NCBI RefSeq assembly: GCF_002607735.1
Contig: NZ_NBVR01000034.1
Coordinates: 46,328-110,327, forward strand
Source: Proteus alimentorum
GTDB taxonomy: Bacteria; Pseudomonadota; Gammaproteobacteria; Enterobacterales; Enterobacteriaceae
DNA: 64,000 nucleotides
Reading direction: 5' to 3'
In this document: positions 1 through 8,084 of the stretch, one piece after another
Layout: each line of letters opens with the position of its first letter
How positions within the stretch are numbered: position 1 is the stretch's first letter
The notes under the pieces: generated by a model
Seen by the model: the letters and a program-made list of their open reading frames with translations, nothing else
Database searches by the model: none
What the model was told of the DNA's origin: nothing
Position numbers and translations under genes: made by a program

Positions 1-578
1 TTTAGTTGTAGGTTCAACAAACCTGTTTGACCAAATTGCGAAGGCAATTCACGTTCAATGATAGCACCGCTACTAATACGTCCCCCCGCTAACTGGTTAA
101 CTTTAACGCTATTACCGCCCGCAGATGCGCCAGCCCCCCCGACAACAATATTGCCTTGTGCTAAAGCATAAATCTGATTATCAACACCTTTTAATGGTGT
201 CATCAGCAACGTACCACCACGTAAGCTTTTTGCATTACCTAAGGATGAAACAACAACGTCGATTGATTGCCCTGTACGACCAAAAGGCGGTAATTTTGCA
301 GTTACCATTACCGCAGCAACGTTTTTCAATTGCATATTAGTGCCGGGTGGTACGGTGATCCCCAATTGTGAGAGCATGTTATTCAGACTTTGCGTGGTAA
401 ACGGGGTTTGCATTGTTTGGTCACCCGTTCCATCTAATCCCACGACCAAACCATAACCAATCAGCGCATTTTCTCTTACCCCTTCAACAGAGGTGAGATC
501 TCTGATCCGTTCGGCATGAGCGGAAAAACCGACACATGTCATCACGATAAAGAAAAGGCTCATCGCTATTTTTTTCAT
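1..578 (-). CDS. flgI: FlgI, flagellar P-ring protein (C-terminus outside window)
   Basis: P-ring subunit of the flagellar basal body, assembled in the periplasm around the rod. Only the N-terminal ~192 residues are in the window; the gene runs off the left edge. A Sec signal peptide (residues 1-22, ending ..SAHA) is followed by the conserved [20 protein letters not shown] start of mature FlgI and the [13 protein letters not shown] segment. I chose ATG 578, which directly precedes [10 protein letters not shown]. An in-frame ATG at 593 overlapping the flgH stop would add five residues in front of the signal peptide. It is last in view of the flgBCDEFGHI operon. The FlgA chaperone for P-ring assembly is encoded divergently at 6096-6752. 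Confidence 0.96.
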   Translation of the reverse strand, partial: MKKIAMSLFFIVMTCVGFSAHAERIRDLTSVEGVRENALIGYGLVVGLDGTGDQTMQTPFTTQSLNNMLSQLGITVPPGTNMQLKNVAAVMVTAKLPPFGRTGQSIDVVVSSLGNAKSLRGGTLLMTPLKGVDNQIYALAQGNIVVGGAGASAGGNSVKVNQLAGGRISSGAIIERELPSQFGQTGLLNLQL

Positions 579-592
579 CTGGACCCTACTCA

Positions 593-1336
593 TTAAAAAG
601 GTGATACATTTAAGAAGAAGCGTTGTAGCCATCCCATAGACTGTGCTTCATTGATATAACCGTCTCCGATATATTCAATACGCGCATCAGCAACTTGGGT
701 TGAATTTACGGTATTAGCACCACTGATCGTTCTTGGGTTCACAACACCTGAAAAACGGATAAATTCAGTACCTTGATTGATAGCAATTTGCTTTTCGCCA
801 ATAACATGCAGGTTTCCATTGGCAAGAAGCTGATCGACGGTAACAGTAATGGTGCCTTTAAAGGTATTGTTCGCATTTGCGCCACCTTTACCGCCAAAGT
901 CACTGTTTCCTTCCATACTCATATCTGTACGTTTATTACCAAACACCCCTTCCAAGAATCCTGGCGTAATCGCAGCAAGGAATCCTGCTTTACCGTTACG
1001 GCTGGCATTCGCAGATGAGTTTTTGCTTGCACTGACATTCTCTTGCAATGTAATCGTCAGCGTATCGCCTATATTTCGAGGACGTCTATCTTCAAATAAA
1101 GGTTGATAGCCAAAATAAACAGGCTGAGTTGCCTGAAAAATAGAGCCATTGGGTGCCGGTGCAGTGGGTGCCGTTGGAACCGCAGTTGTATTACCTTCTA
1201 CTAACGGTTTTTTGGGTATATATGCGCATCCCGACAGTGTCAGTACCAACAGGGCGGTACCTAAACGTTGATGACGACGCCATCTGACACTAAGCTTTCT
1301 TGCCCCAGAATTGTCAGTAATGACCTTTGTATCCAT
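593..1336 (-). CDS. flgH: FlgH, flagellar L-ring lipoprotein
   Basis: Outer-membrane L-ring of the flagellar bushing. A lipobox LTLSGC places the lipidated cysteine at residue 37 of the chosen start. The family core follows: [31 protein letters not shown] and, at the end, [16 protein letters not shown]. The open frame continues upstream to 1393, but that ATG has no Shine-Dalgarno sequence and would put 19 unusual residues before the signal, so ATG 1336 (247 residues) is preferred. Even so the n-region is longer than in E. coli FlgH (232 aa). The gene sits 63 bases after flgG and abuts flgI. Confidence 0.95.
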   Translation of the reverse strand: MDTKVITDNSGARKLSVRWRRHQRLGTALLVLTLSGCAYIPKKPLVEGNTTAVPTAPTAPAPNGSIFQATQPVYFGYQPLFEDRRPRNIGDTLTITLQENVSASKNSSANASRNGKAGFLAAITPGFLEGVFGNKRTDMSMEGNSDFGGKGGANANNTFKGTITVTVDQLLANGNLHVIGEKQIAINQGTEFIRFSGVVNPRTISGANTVNSTQVADARIEYIGDGYINEAQSMGWLQRFFLNVSPF

Positions 1337-1399
1337 CTTCGATACTCTTTTAGTAATACGCCTGACAGGAAACCCTGTCAGGCTAATGAACAAACGAAA

Positions 1400-2182
1400 T
1401 TAGAGTTGCGTTAGTTTCTGTAACATCTGATCAGATGTTGAAATCGCTTTACTGTTAATTTCATAAGCACGTTGAGTCTGGATCATATTGACCAGCTCTT
1501 CAGCTACGTTAACGTTAGAGGTTTCAACATATCCCTGATACAACAAGCCTGCGCCGTTGATACCGGGGGCATTTTCAGTAGGTGCGCCAGAACTTGCGGT
1601 TTCTAAGTATAAGTTTTCACCGACACTTTCTAATCCGCTGTCATTAATAAAGGTAGTTAGCGTTAATTGCCCCACTTGTTGTGGCGCTGGTGAACCTTCA
1701 ATCTCAACGCTGACAGTACCATCACGACCAATCATGACCTTTTTCGCCGTTTCAGGCAGAATAATGGCCGGTACGACTTGGAAACCACTGGTTGTCACTA
1801 ATTGCCCATTTTGATCCATTTGAAAAGAACCATCACGGGTATAAGCGTCTGTACCATCAGGTAACTGAACATGGAAGAAACCTTGTCCTTTAATCGCCAC
1901 ATCACGCGTACCGTTTGTTTGAGCCAAGTTACCTTGGCTATGTAAACGCTCAGTCGCAACCGGACGAACACCCGTACCAATTTGTAAACCTGATGGCGCA
2001 TTCGTCTGTTCTGATGTCATTGCACCTGGTTGACGAATTGTTTGATACAGTAAATCTTCGAAAACCGCACGTTGGCGTTTAAAACCATTGGTGCTGACGT
2101 TTGCGAGGTTGTTGGAAATCACATCCATGTTTGTCTGTTGTGCATCCAACCCAGTTTTAGCAATCCATAAAGAACGGATCAT
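1400..2182 (-). CDS. flgG: FlgG, distal rod protein
   Basis: Distal rod subunit that links the flagellar rod to the hook. It is 260 residues, the same as in enteric homologues. The N-terminal rod/hook motif ([20 protein letters not shown], then [12 protein letters not shown]) and the C-terminal coiled segment ([20 protein letters not shown]) are both present; in this family they form the D0 core. It lacks a cleaved signal and is exported through the flagellar type III apparatus encoded by flhAB in this window. It lies 19 bases after flgF in the flgB operon. Confidence 0.97.
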   Translation of the reverse strand: MIRSLWIAKTGLDAQQTNMDVISNNLANVSTNGFKRQRAVFEDLLYQTIRQPGAMTSEQTNAPSGLQIGTGVRPVATERLHSQGNLAQTNGTRDVAIKGQGFFHVQLPDGTDAYTRDGSFQMDQNGQLVTTSGFQVVPAIILPETAKKVMIGRDGTVSVEIEGSPAPQQVGQLTLTTFINDSGLESVGENLYLETASSGAPTENAPGINGAGLLYQGYVETSNVNVAEELVNMIQTQRAYEINSKAISTSDQMLQKLTQL

Positions 2183-2201
2183 GGTTTTCCCCTTACACTA
2201 T

Positions 2202-2957
2202 TTAACTCAGTGATAGCAATTGGTTAGCTCGTTGCGCATTATCGTCAGCGCTATGAATAACCTTCATTTGCATTTCGAAACGTCTTGCGTTTGCTATCAT
2301 ATCGACCATGGCTTCTGCTGGATTAACATTACTGCCTTCTAACACACCAGCTAACACCTTCACACTATCATCAGCAGGTAATTGCTCACCCGCACGCGCA
2401 GTGCCTTTCGGTGATAAATGGAATAAACCATCATCGCCACGAACTAAATCGTTTTGCTCTGGTTTTACCATTTTCAAGCGACCAATTTGACCCAACATTT
2501 TTGGCGGATCAGTCGGCACATGCGCCGTCACAATACCGTTATTGGCAATACTGACATCTGCTTGAGGAGGTACTTCAATCGCACCGTTATCCCCCATTAA
2601 CAAACGCCCTTGCACCATCAACATACCGTCAGCGTTACGCTGAATACTGCCGTTTCGAGTATAGGCTTCGGTGCCATCATCCAGCTGAACAGCCAAATAG
2701 CCATTATCACTTAACGCAACGTCCATTGATCTGCCGGTATAGTTCATCGTTCCTTGACTCTGATCGCTACCTGGCGTTGAGGCTACCGTTAATGTACGAG
2801 TCGGTAAGGTATCGCCATTGACAGGTACGGCTCGCATTGCACTAAGCTGCGCTTTGAATCCTGGTGTTGATGCGTTTGCTAAGTTGTTTGCCACGACGGC
2901 TTGATTTTCCATCGAATGTCTGGCGCCGCCCATCGCGGTATAAATCACATGATCCAT
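2202..2957 (-). CDS. flgF: FlgF, proximal rod protein
   Basis: Proximal rod subunit of the basal body, 251 residues. It starts MDHVIYTAMGGARHSMENQ and carries the axial-protein signature NNLANASTPGFKAQLSAMRA. It ends with the D0 helix containing NPAEAMVDMIANARRFEMQM. It has the usual two-ended coiled-coil organisation of rod proteins and no signal peptide. It is in operon order between flgE (21 bases upstream) and flgG. Confidence 0.96.
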   Translation of the reverse strand: MDHVIYTAMGGARHSMENQAVVANNLANASTPGFKAQLSAMRAVPVNGDTLPTRTLTVASTPGSDQSQGTMNYTGRSMDVALSDNGYLAVQLDDGTEAYTRNGSIQRNADGMLMVQGRLLMGDNGAIEVPPQADVSIANNGIVTAHVPTDPPKMLGQIGRLKMVKPEQNDLVRGDDGLFHLSPKGTARAGEQLPADDSVKVLAGVLEGSNVNPAEAMVDMIANARRFEMQMKVIHSADDNAQRANQLLSLS

Positions 2958-2978
2958 AACAGATTATTTCCGGCGTTA

Positions 2979-4190
2979 TTAGCGCAAGCTAACCAGAGTC
3001 TGCAGGATCTGATCCTGAGTCTTGATGGTTTGTGCGTTTGATTGATAGTTACGTTGAGCAACGATCATATTGACTAACTCTTGGCTCATATCAACGTTAG
3101 ACGCTTCTAATGCGTTATTGGTTAATTTGCCAAATACACCAGAGCCTGCCACACCGACGATTGGTGAACCAGAACCGTTAGTTTCAGACCACATGTTGTC
3201 GCCTTGTGAGCTTAAGCCACCTGGGTTTGCAAAGTTAGCTAATGCGATTTGACCAACCACTTGGCTTTGTTGGTTTGAGTAAGTCGCCATAATGGAACCA
3301 TCTTGCTCAATACGGAAGTTAGTGAATTCACCCGCTTGGTAACCATTTTGCGCTAATTTAGAGACGCTTGATTCAGCCACTTTTTGTTGGGTACTGCCGG
3401 TGAAATCCAGTTTAATTGAGCCTGTTTCAGAGCCTTTATATGAATCCGTAGTAAAATCAGCCAAATTAGCTGTCTTTAATACACCATTTTTTTCATATTC
3501 GATTTCGCCTAAATTCTGTGCTGCTGCTCCTGTGGTCGTATCTTTTACATAGACATCCCACTTATTATCATCTTTTTTAACGAAAAATAAGTTCAGGTTA
3601 TGTTCATTACCTAAGCTATCGTAAGTGGTAACGTTTGTACTGAAGTTATATGAATCTGTTTTATTAACATCAAAAGCAGTTGCTGGTTTATCTTCATCTG
3701 AATTTAAGTTAACTGTCATATCTAACGTACTAGTTTCACTTGCATTCATCATATCGGTAGGAATAACGATAGGTGCTGGTGTAGCCCCTTTTTGTACGAT
3801 ATTTTTACCTGTTGCAGGATCAGAAACTACTGGATAACCTGTTACACGCATACCTTGCATATTGGTCAGGAAACCATTTTTATCTTTACCGAATTCACCA
3901 TTACGTGAATAGAAAACGCCGCCGTTTTGATCTTCAATACGGAAAAAACCACCACCAGAAATCGCCACATCTGTTGGACGGTTAGTGGTTGTGATACTAC
4001 CGTCTTTAAAGTTTTGGCTAATACCTGCCACTTTAACACCCAGACCTGCACCTGAACCCGCGAAAACGTCAGCAAAAGAAACGTTTGCACCTTTAAAACC
4101 GTAGGTTGCGGAGTTAGAAATATTGTTACCGATAGTATCTAAGTTAGCGGCTGCTGCGTTTAAACCACTTACTGCTTGTGAAAAGGACAT
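2979..4190 (-). CDS. flgE: FlgE, flagellar hook protein
   Basis: Structural subunit of the hook, the flexible joint outside the cell. It is 403 residues, close to Salmonella FlgE. The N-terminal D0 segment MSFSQAVSGLNAAAANLDTI and NNISNSATYGFKGA, and the C-terminal VDMSQELVNMIVAQRNYQSN, are diagnostic; the middle is the variable surface domain. Hook length control requires FlgD (the cap, encoded just upstream) and FliK, which is not in this window. A Shine-Dalgarno GGAGGG lies just before ATG 4190. Confidence 0.97.
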   Translation of the reverse strand: MSFSQAVSGLNAAAANLDTIGNNISNSATYGFKGANVSFADVFAGSGAGLGVKVAGISQNFKDGSITTTNRPTDVAISGGGFFRIEDQNGGVFYSRNGEFGKDKNGFLTNMQGMRVTGYPVVSDPATGKNIVQKGATPAPIVIPTDMMNASETSTLDMTVNLNSDEDKPATAFDVNKTDSYNFSTNVTTYDSLGNEHNLNLFFVKKDDNKWDVYVKDTTTGAAAQNLGEIEYEKNGVLKTANLADFTTDSYKGSETGSIKLDFTGSTQQKVAESSVSKLAQNGYQAGEFTNFRIEQDGSIMATYSNQQSQVVGQIALANFANPGGLSSQGDNMWSETNGSGSPIVGVAGSGVFGKLTNNALEASNVDMSQELVNMIVAQRNYQSNAQTIKTQDQILQTLVSLR

Positions 4191-4217
4191 GCGCCCTCCA
4201 AGTTGAATATGTGTTAG

Positions 4218-5048
4218 TTAAAGAACCTGACGAATTTCATCCAATGAAACGGTATTACCTAAGCCAACATCAAGGCGGGCACCACCATCCACCATGGACA
4301 CACTATTCACCAGCGCATAATTCAGTGTCTTAACAGGGACCTGAGCATCATTAAGCGTGGCGTTAACGGTAAATTTATAACTGCCTGTTGGAACTGGATT
4401 GTCATCTTCATCAGTACAATCCCAAGAGAAGTTATAAACATCCGGTAGCATCTTTTTGTCCATATTGATTGTACGAACAGTCACACCACTCGCATTGGTG
4501 ATGTTTATCGTAAGAGAATCGGTTGGACTGAGTAATTCAAAACCAAAAGGTGTTGAAAAAAGGTGTTCACTGTCAGGCGTATTTGGATCCGTACCATCTG
4601 CTTTATACGTTCCCATTTGCTGACGTGTTTTTTCATTTTGCGTATCAGGTGTTGGAATTGCGTCATCCCCATCACTGGGTTTTTCAGTCTCACCTTTACC
4701 GTCGGTTGGCTGAAAGACAACAATCTTATTCCCCGAGACCATAACACCACGGCCAACGAGAGAAGAAGCGCGCAACGCCTGACTTTGATCAATCTGCCCA
4801 ACAATGTTATTCACTGTTTTATTCAGTGTCTCAATGCCTTCAACCGTTGAAATTTGAGCTAACTGGGAAGTCAGCTCATTATTTTGCATTGGATTTGTTG
4901 GGTCTTGATTTTTCATCTGAGTGATGAGAAGAGTCAGGAAATTCCCTTTAATATCATCACTACCACTTTTTTTCGTATGGTATGAAGAAGGAGCATCCCC
5001 GATAATGGTATTATCATAAGGTTCATTCATTGAGGAGGAAATACCCAC
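4218..5048 (-). CDS. flgD: FlgD, hook-capping protein with an enlarged linker
   Basis: Scaffold that caps the growing hook and is exported by the flagellar type III system. The family motif FLTLLITQMKNQDPTNPMQN (residues 37-56) and QLAQISTVEGIETLN are intact, and an Ig-like/FLG_D domain occupies about residues 168-270. It is 276 residues against about 231 in E. coli. The excess is an acidic, Pro/Asp/Glu/Thr-rich stretch of roughly 40 residues at about 114-164. The start is GTG 5048, preceded by a good GGGAG ribosome site; the next ATG (5030) has none. Confidence 0.94.
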   Translation of the reverse strand: MGISSSMNEPYDNTIIGDAPSSYHTKKSGSDDIKGNFLTLLITQMKNQDPTNPMQNNELTSQLAQISTVEGIETLNKTVNNIVGQIDQSQALRASSLVGRGVMVSGNKIVVFQPTDGKGETEKPSDGDDAIPTPDTQNEKTRQQMGTYKADGTDPNTPDSEHLFSTPFGFELLSPTDSLTINITNASGVTVRTINMDKKMLPDVYNFSWDCTDEDDNPVPTGSYKFTVNATLNDAQVPVKTLNYALVNSVSMVDGGARLDVGLGNTVSLDEIRQVL

Positions 5049-5060
5049 AATTTATTCTCC

Positions 5061-5465
5061 CTATTGACCTATCATCAGTGTTTTTTGCATCAGTGATTTT
5101 GCCGTGTTCATCACTTCGACGTTAGCTTGGTAGCTTCTTGATGCAGAGATGGTATTAATCATTTCACCCACAACATCAACATTCGGCATACGTACATACC
5201 CTTTTTCATCGGCAAAAGGATGTCCCGGCTGATACTCCATACGAAATGGTGCTGGATCATCCACCACTTCAGTGACACGAACACCGCCAATTTCTTGACC
5301 TGCTGGGGCGTTTACCTGAAAAACAACCTGTTTTGCACGATAAGGGTCGCCATCTGGACCCGCAACACTGTCAGCGTTTGCCATATTGCTGGCACTCACG
5401 TTTAAACGCTGTGATTGCGCTGAAAGTGCTGAACTTGAAATATCGAAAATACTAAATAAAGACAT
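5061..5465 (-). CDS. flgC: FlgC, proximal rod protein
   Basis: Proximal rod subunit, 134 residues. It begins [20 protein letters not shown], contains [15 protein letters not shown], and ends with the D0 helix [20 protein letters not shown]. Together with FlgB, FlgF and FliE it forms the part of the rod within the periplasm. It is 10 bases after flgB and 12 before flgD, so translational coupling is likely. Confidence 0.97.
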   Translation of the reverse strand: MSLFSIFDISSSALSAQSQRLNVSASNMANADSVAGPDGDPYRAKQVVFQVNAPAGQEIGGVRVTEVVDDPAPFRMEYQPGHPFADEKGYVRMPNVDVVGEMINTISASRSYQANVEVMNTAKSLMQKTLMIGQ

Positions 5466-5475
5466 GCTCTTTACC

Positions 5476-5886
5476 CTACTGTTGCAATACAGCCATCATG
5501 CTTTTAACTTGCGAGTTAATAAATGTCACATCAGCCTGATACTTAAGGCTATTGTCGGCAAAATTACTACGTTCCATGTCCATATCCACGGTATTACCAT
5601 CCATCGCAGTTTGATGAGGCACACGATAAAGTAAGTCCGCTTCTAAGCGATAACCGGGTTTGATCGGGATATGGCGTTCTGATGTCATTGCCAATTGCAT
5701 GCCATGACTACCAGTACGTCCGTTTTCAATGGTTTTCTTCAATTCAGAAGCAAAATCAATATCACGAGCCTGAAAGCCTGGGGTATCTGCGTTAGCGATA
5801 TTCGCAGCGAGAATTTCTTGGCGTTTATTGCGTATTGAGAGTGCTTCTTGTTGAAAATGAAACGTATTTTCTAATTTATCGAGCAT
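5476..5886 (-). CDS. flgB: FlgB, proximal rod protein
   Basis: First gene of the flgBCDEFGHI operon; proximal rod subunit of 136 residues. The rod motif [20 protein letters not shown] and the C-terminal helix with [16 protein letters not shown] are characteristic. The operon is transcribed leftward from the 5887-6095 interval shared with divergent flgA, where a candidate FlhDC operator is present, as expected for a class 2 flagellar operon. Confidence 0.96.
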   Translation of the reverse strand: MLDKLENTFHFQQEALSIRNKRQEILAANIANADTPGFQARDIDFASELKKTIENGRTGSHGMQLAMTSERHIPIKPGYRLEADLLYRVPHQTAMDGNTVDMDMERSNFADNSLKYQADVTFINSQVKSMMAVLQQ

Positions 5887-5964
5887 CTTCTATCCTTGGT
5901 GGCTAAGCCACTTACCTCAGCTGATAAAACAATTTCAGTTGACAGAATAAACGCTCAAAAAAAA

Positions 5965-6009
5965 GATGATTGGAGGAATAGGCGTAAATTGGATTGCTAT
6001 TTATGCGTT
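5965..6009. promoter_or_regulatory. Candidate FlhD4C2 operator between flgB and flgA
   Basis: The right half-site at 5995-6009 (TGCTATTT, 2 bases, GCGTT) fits the enteric FlhDC half-site CGYTATTT-N2/3-SCRTT at all but one defined position. Ten bases to the left, 5977-5984 reads AATAGGCG, a poorer copy of the inverted half. Both arrangement and location (between two class 2 operons) match the known enteric architecture. This was judged by eye. Confidence 0.55.
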
Positions 6010-6095
6010 TAAGGCGTGTAAAGTCGATGTACACTGTTATTGCTAAATAATGACAAACGCACAATTAGCATCAACTCTGTAAGGTGATACAAATT

Positions 6096-6752
6096 ATGTT
6101 AGTTAGAACTCTTATCGGTCTATTTTCTTTTTTCTTTATGGTGAATGTGAGTATCGCGAAATCACTTCCTGAAGAACTACAAGATTTCTTTGTCGCACTT
6201 CATCAACAAGGCGATAAAGTGACGGTGACAGTTTTAACACCAGAAGATAAATGGCCTGTTTGCCAAACACAAGAGATCCAACGTCATGCTGGCTCTCGTA
6301 ATTGGGGTCGTATTTCAATCCCAATTCAGTGTGATAAACAACGTCGTTTTATTCAAATTGATGTTAGCGTTAATGGTGAATACTTAATCGCGGAAAAAGA
6401 CCTTAATCGTGATGACATTATTGAAGCGTCTGCCGTTAGCATGGCAACGGGCGAATTAGAAAAATTACCTTATGATGTATTACGTGATCCTGCATTAATT
6501 AAAAATGCGATCGCAATGCGACAAATCTCCGCAGGAAAGCCTTTAACTTCCACAATGGTGCGTCGCCCTTGGGCTATTTTGGCGGGACAAACAGTCACCG
6601 TATTTGCACAAGGCCCTCACTTTCAGATCCGTTATGAAGGTAAAGCCGTAAACAATGCTGTCGCTAATGAAACGGTTCGAGTAAGAGTTAAATCTGGGCA
6701 AATCGTCACCGGAGAAGCACTGGAAGACGGTTCTGTACGCATCCCTCTTTAA
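6096..6752 (+). CDS. flgA: FlgA, P-ring assembly chaperone
   Basis: Periplasmic chaperone needed to assemble FlgI into the P ring. Residues 1-21 form a Sec signal (ending ..VSIAKS). The C-terminal SAF-like region contains LVAEKDL-type and AGKPLTSTMVRRPW motifs and ends with VRVRVKSGQIVTGEALEDGS, as in enteric FlgA. ATG 6096 is preferred because AAGG lies 11 bases upstream; an in-frame GTG at 6084 is possible. It is divergent from flgB. Confidence 0.93.
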   Translation: MLVRTLIGLFSFFFMVNVSIAKSLPEELQDFFVALHQQGDKVTVTVLTPEDKWPVCQTQEIQRHAGSRNWGRISIPIQCDKQRRFIQIDVSVNGEYLIAEKDLNRDDIIEASAVSMATGELEKLPYDVLRDPALIKNAIAMRQISAGKPLTSTMVRRPWAILAGQTVTVFAQGPHFQIRYEGKAVNNAVANETVRVRVKSGQIVTGEALEDGSVRIPL

Positions 6753-6879
6753 TAGATTAAAAAACTGATAAGCAGAATAAGCCCCTATTAAATTGCTTGT
6801 TACCCGTTTCAGTTATGGCAAGCCAAGGTAAACTCTCTTACGTTGCAATTTGAACAAAAACTGTGTTTGCATACATTTT

Positions 6880-6909
6880 TACTCTAAATAATTTAAGTTG
6901 TAGCTAGAC
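6880..6909 (+). repeat. Partial copy of the ERIC left end
   Basis: Positions 6880-6909 nearly duplicate the first 30 bases of the ERIC-like element that starts at 6935 (TACTCTAAATAATT.AAGTTG followed by TAGCTAG in both). The two copies are in the same orientation, 55 bases apart. This suggests a truncated or nested ERIC insertion. Confidence 0.7.
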
Positions 6910-6934
6910 AACAATTTAAAACATAGCCTGTACT

Positions 6935-7056
6935 TACTCTAAATAATTCAAGTTGTAGCTAGGCGACAAATGAACGAATCGCTAGGAGCATACATAAGTA
7001 TGTAACTAGTGTGAGTGAGTGCGGTCAGGTTTAAAGAATGACGAGTATGACGAGTA
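6935..7056 (+). repeat. ERIC-like intergenic repeat element
   Basis: The core GGAGCATACATAAGTATGTA and the following TGTGAGTGAGTGCG correspond to the conserved centre of enterobacterial repetitive intergenic consensus elements. That centre is the inverted AGGAGC-TACATAAGTA-GT region used in ERIC typing. The length of about 122 bp and the end resembling AAGTATGACG also fit. The element is diverged from the consensus. A 9-bp unit ATGACGAGT is repeated three times at its right end (7039-7065). It lies in the flgA-flgM gap just upstream of the flgM sigma28 promoter. Apart from the two repeats and the promoter, nothing else is seen in 6753-7185. Confidence 0.75.
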
Positions 7057-7069
7057 TGACGACTAAGAT

Positions 7070-7096
7070 TAAAGTTTTTGATTTGATAGCCGATAT
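7070..7096 (+). promoter_or_regulatory. Sigma28 (FliA) promoter of flgMN
   Basis: TAAA at 7070-7073, a 15-base spacer and GCCGATAT at 7089-7096 match the flagellar sigma28 consensus TAAA-N15-GCCGATAA at all but the last base. It lies 90 bases upstream of flgM, as expected for class 3 expression of the anti-sigma factor. Confidence 0.88.
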
Positions 7097-7185
7097 AAAG
7101 AAGTAAGATGATAGGCGAAAACACATAGGTTGTTTTACAATGGCTTCATCTGACTATTAATTGATGCCTAACAAAGGATTTTCCT

Positions 7186-7485
7186 ATGAGTATTGAACGC
7201 GCAAATCCACTGCTTCCGATTAACGCAATTGCACAACGTAACCCGAGTGAAGTCACTCAGGGCTCTCGTAAATCGGGAACGACTGAACAAAAAACTGCAA
7301 CAGGCGACACTTCTGTAAAACTGAGTGAAGCACAGAAAAAACTTGTTCAACCTGGAAATAAAGACATCAACGTTGAGAAAGTTGCTCGCTTAAAAGAAGC
7401 AATTGCCAACGGAACATTAACCATGGACAGCGGTAAAATTGCGGACGCTCTTTTCCGTGAAGCTGCTGAAAGCATAACTCAATAA
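7186..7485 (+). CDS. flgM: FlgM, anti-sigma28 factor
   Basis: Binds and inhibits FliA (sigma28) until hook completion, when it is secreted through the flagellar export gate; this times late gene expression. It is 99 residues, beginning MSIERANPLLPINAI, with the C-terminal sigma-binding region VARLKEAIANGTLTMDSGKI and ADALFREAAE. The N-terminal half is Ser/Thr/Lys/Gln-rich and probably disordered, as in the family. It has its own sigma28 promoter (7070-7096) and is followed 7 bases later by flgN. Confidence 0.95.
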   Translation: MSIERANPLLPINAIAQRNPSEVTQGSRKSGTTEQKTATGDTSVKLSEAQKKLVQPGNKDINVEKVARLKEAIANGTLTMDSGKIADALFREAAESITQ

Positions 7486-7492
7486 TATTTTA

Positions 7493-7939
7493 ATGATTAT
7501 GATGGAAGAACTCCGCCAGACTTTAGATCTTCAATTATCACAGCTTAATACCATTGCTGGTATTTTACGTGCTGAACAACAGTTATTATGCGCAGGTAAT
7601 ATTGATATCAATGCCCTACACGAAGTAACTGAACAGAAGAATTTTGTCTTGTCGGCTTTAGGTCATACAGACCAACAGCGTCATACGCTAAGCCTACAAG
7701 CCGGTGTAGAAAAACCTTATACAGGGTTGCCGTTCTTATCTGATTTATGGACACAGATAATAGACATCACGGCGGAGTTAAGATATCTAAATCAGCATAA
7801 CGGATTACTACTCGATCAACACATCTCTCGTAATAGTGATGCTATCCGTTTTTTGCAGAAGAACCACAGCCCAACCCTTTATGGTTCTGATGGGCAAGCG
7901 CAGCGTTCACTGCTTGCTGGCCGCAAAATACAAATATAA
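7493..7939 (+). CDS. flgN: FlgN, export chaperone for hook-filament junction proteins
   Basis: Cytosolic type III chaperone for FlgK and FlgL. It is 148 residues, helical, with the conserved start region LRQTLDLQLSQLNTIAGILR and the C-terminal LLLDQHISRNSDAIRFLQ. The C-terminus contains YGSDGQAQ, a segment conserved in enteric FlgN. No strong ribosome site is visible; the gene is probably translationally coupled to flgM, 7 bases upstream. Confidence 0.92.
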   Translation: MIMMEELRQTLDLQLSQLNTIAGILRAEQQLLCAGNIDINALHEVTEQKNFVLSALGHTDQQRHTLSLQAGVEKPYTGLPFLSDLWTQIIDITAELRYLNQHNGLLLDQHISRNSDAIRFLQKNHSPTLYGSDGQAQRSLLAGRKIQI

Positions 7940-7982
7940 GTATTGTTAATAATAAAAGTATATTACTCCCTATTTAAATTAA

Positions 7983-8013
7983 TAGATGTGTATTTTAATC
8001 CATTACACATCTA
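7983..8013 (+). terminator. Hairpin after flgMN
   Basis: Arms TAGATGTGTA (7983-7992) and TACACATCTA (8004-8013) are a perfect 10-bp inverted repeat followed by TTTATGT. It is a plausible terminator between the rightward flgMN and leftward 8085-9314 genes, though the T-tract is short. Confidence 0.5.
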
Positions 8014-8084
8014 TTTATGTTCACTCTATTATTATAAATAACATCTAACGAGAAATTCTCTTTTTTTGTTATTTATGTCAATTC

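Noticed and set aside
1337..1393. N-terminal extension of FlgH
   Set aside because: The extra 19 residues lack a ribosome site and would precede an already complete lipoprotein signal.
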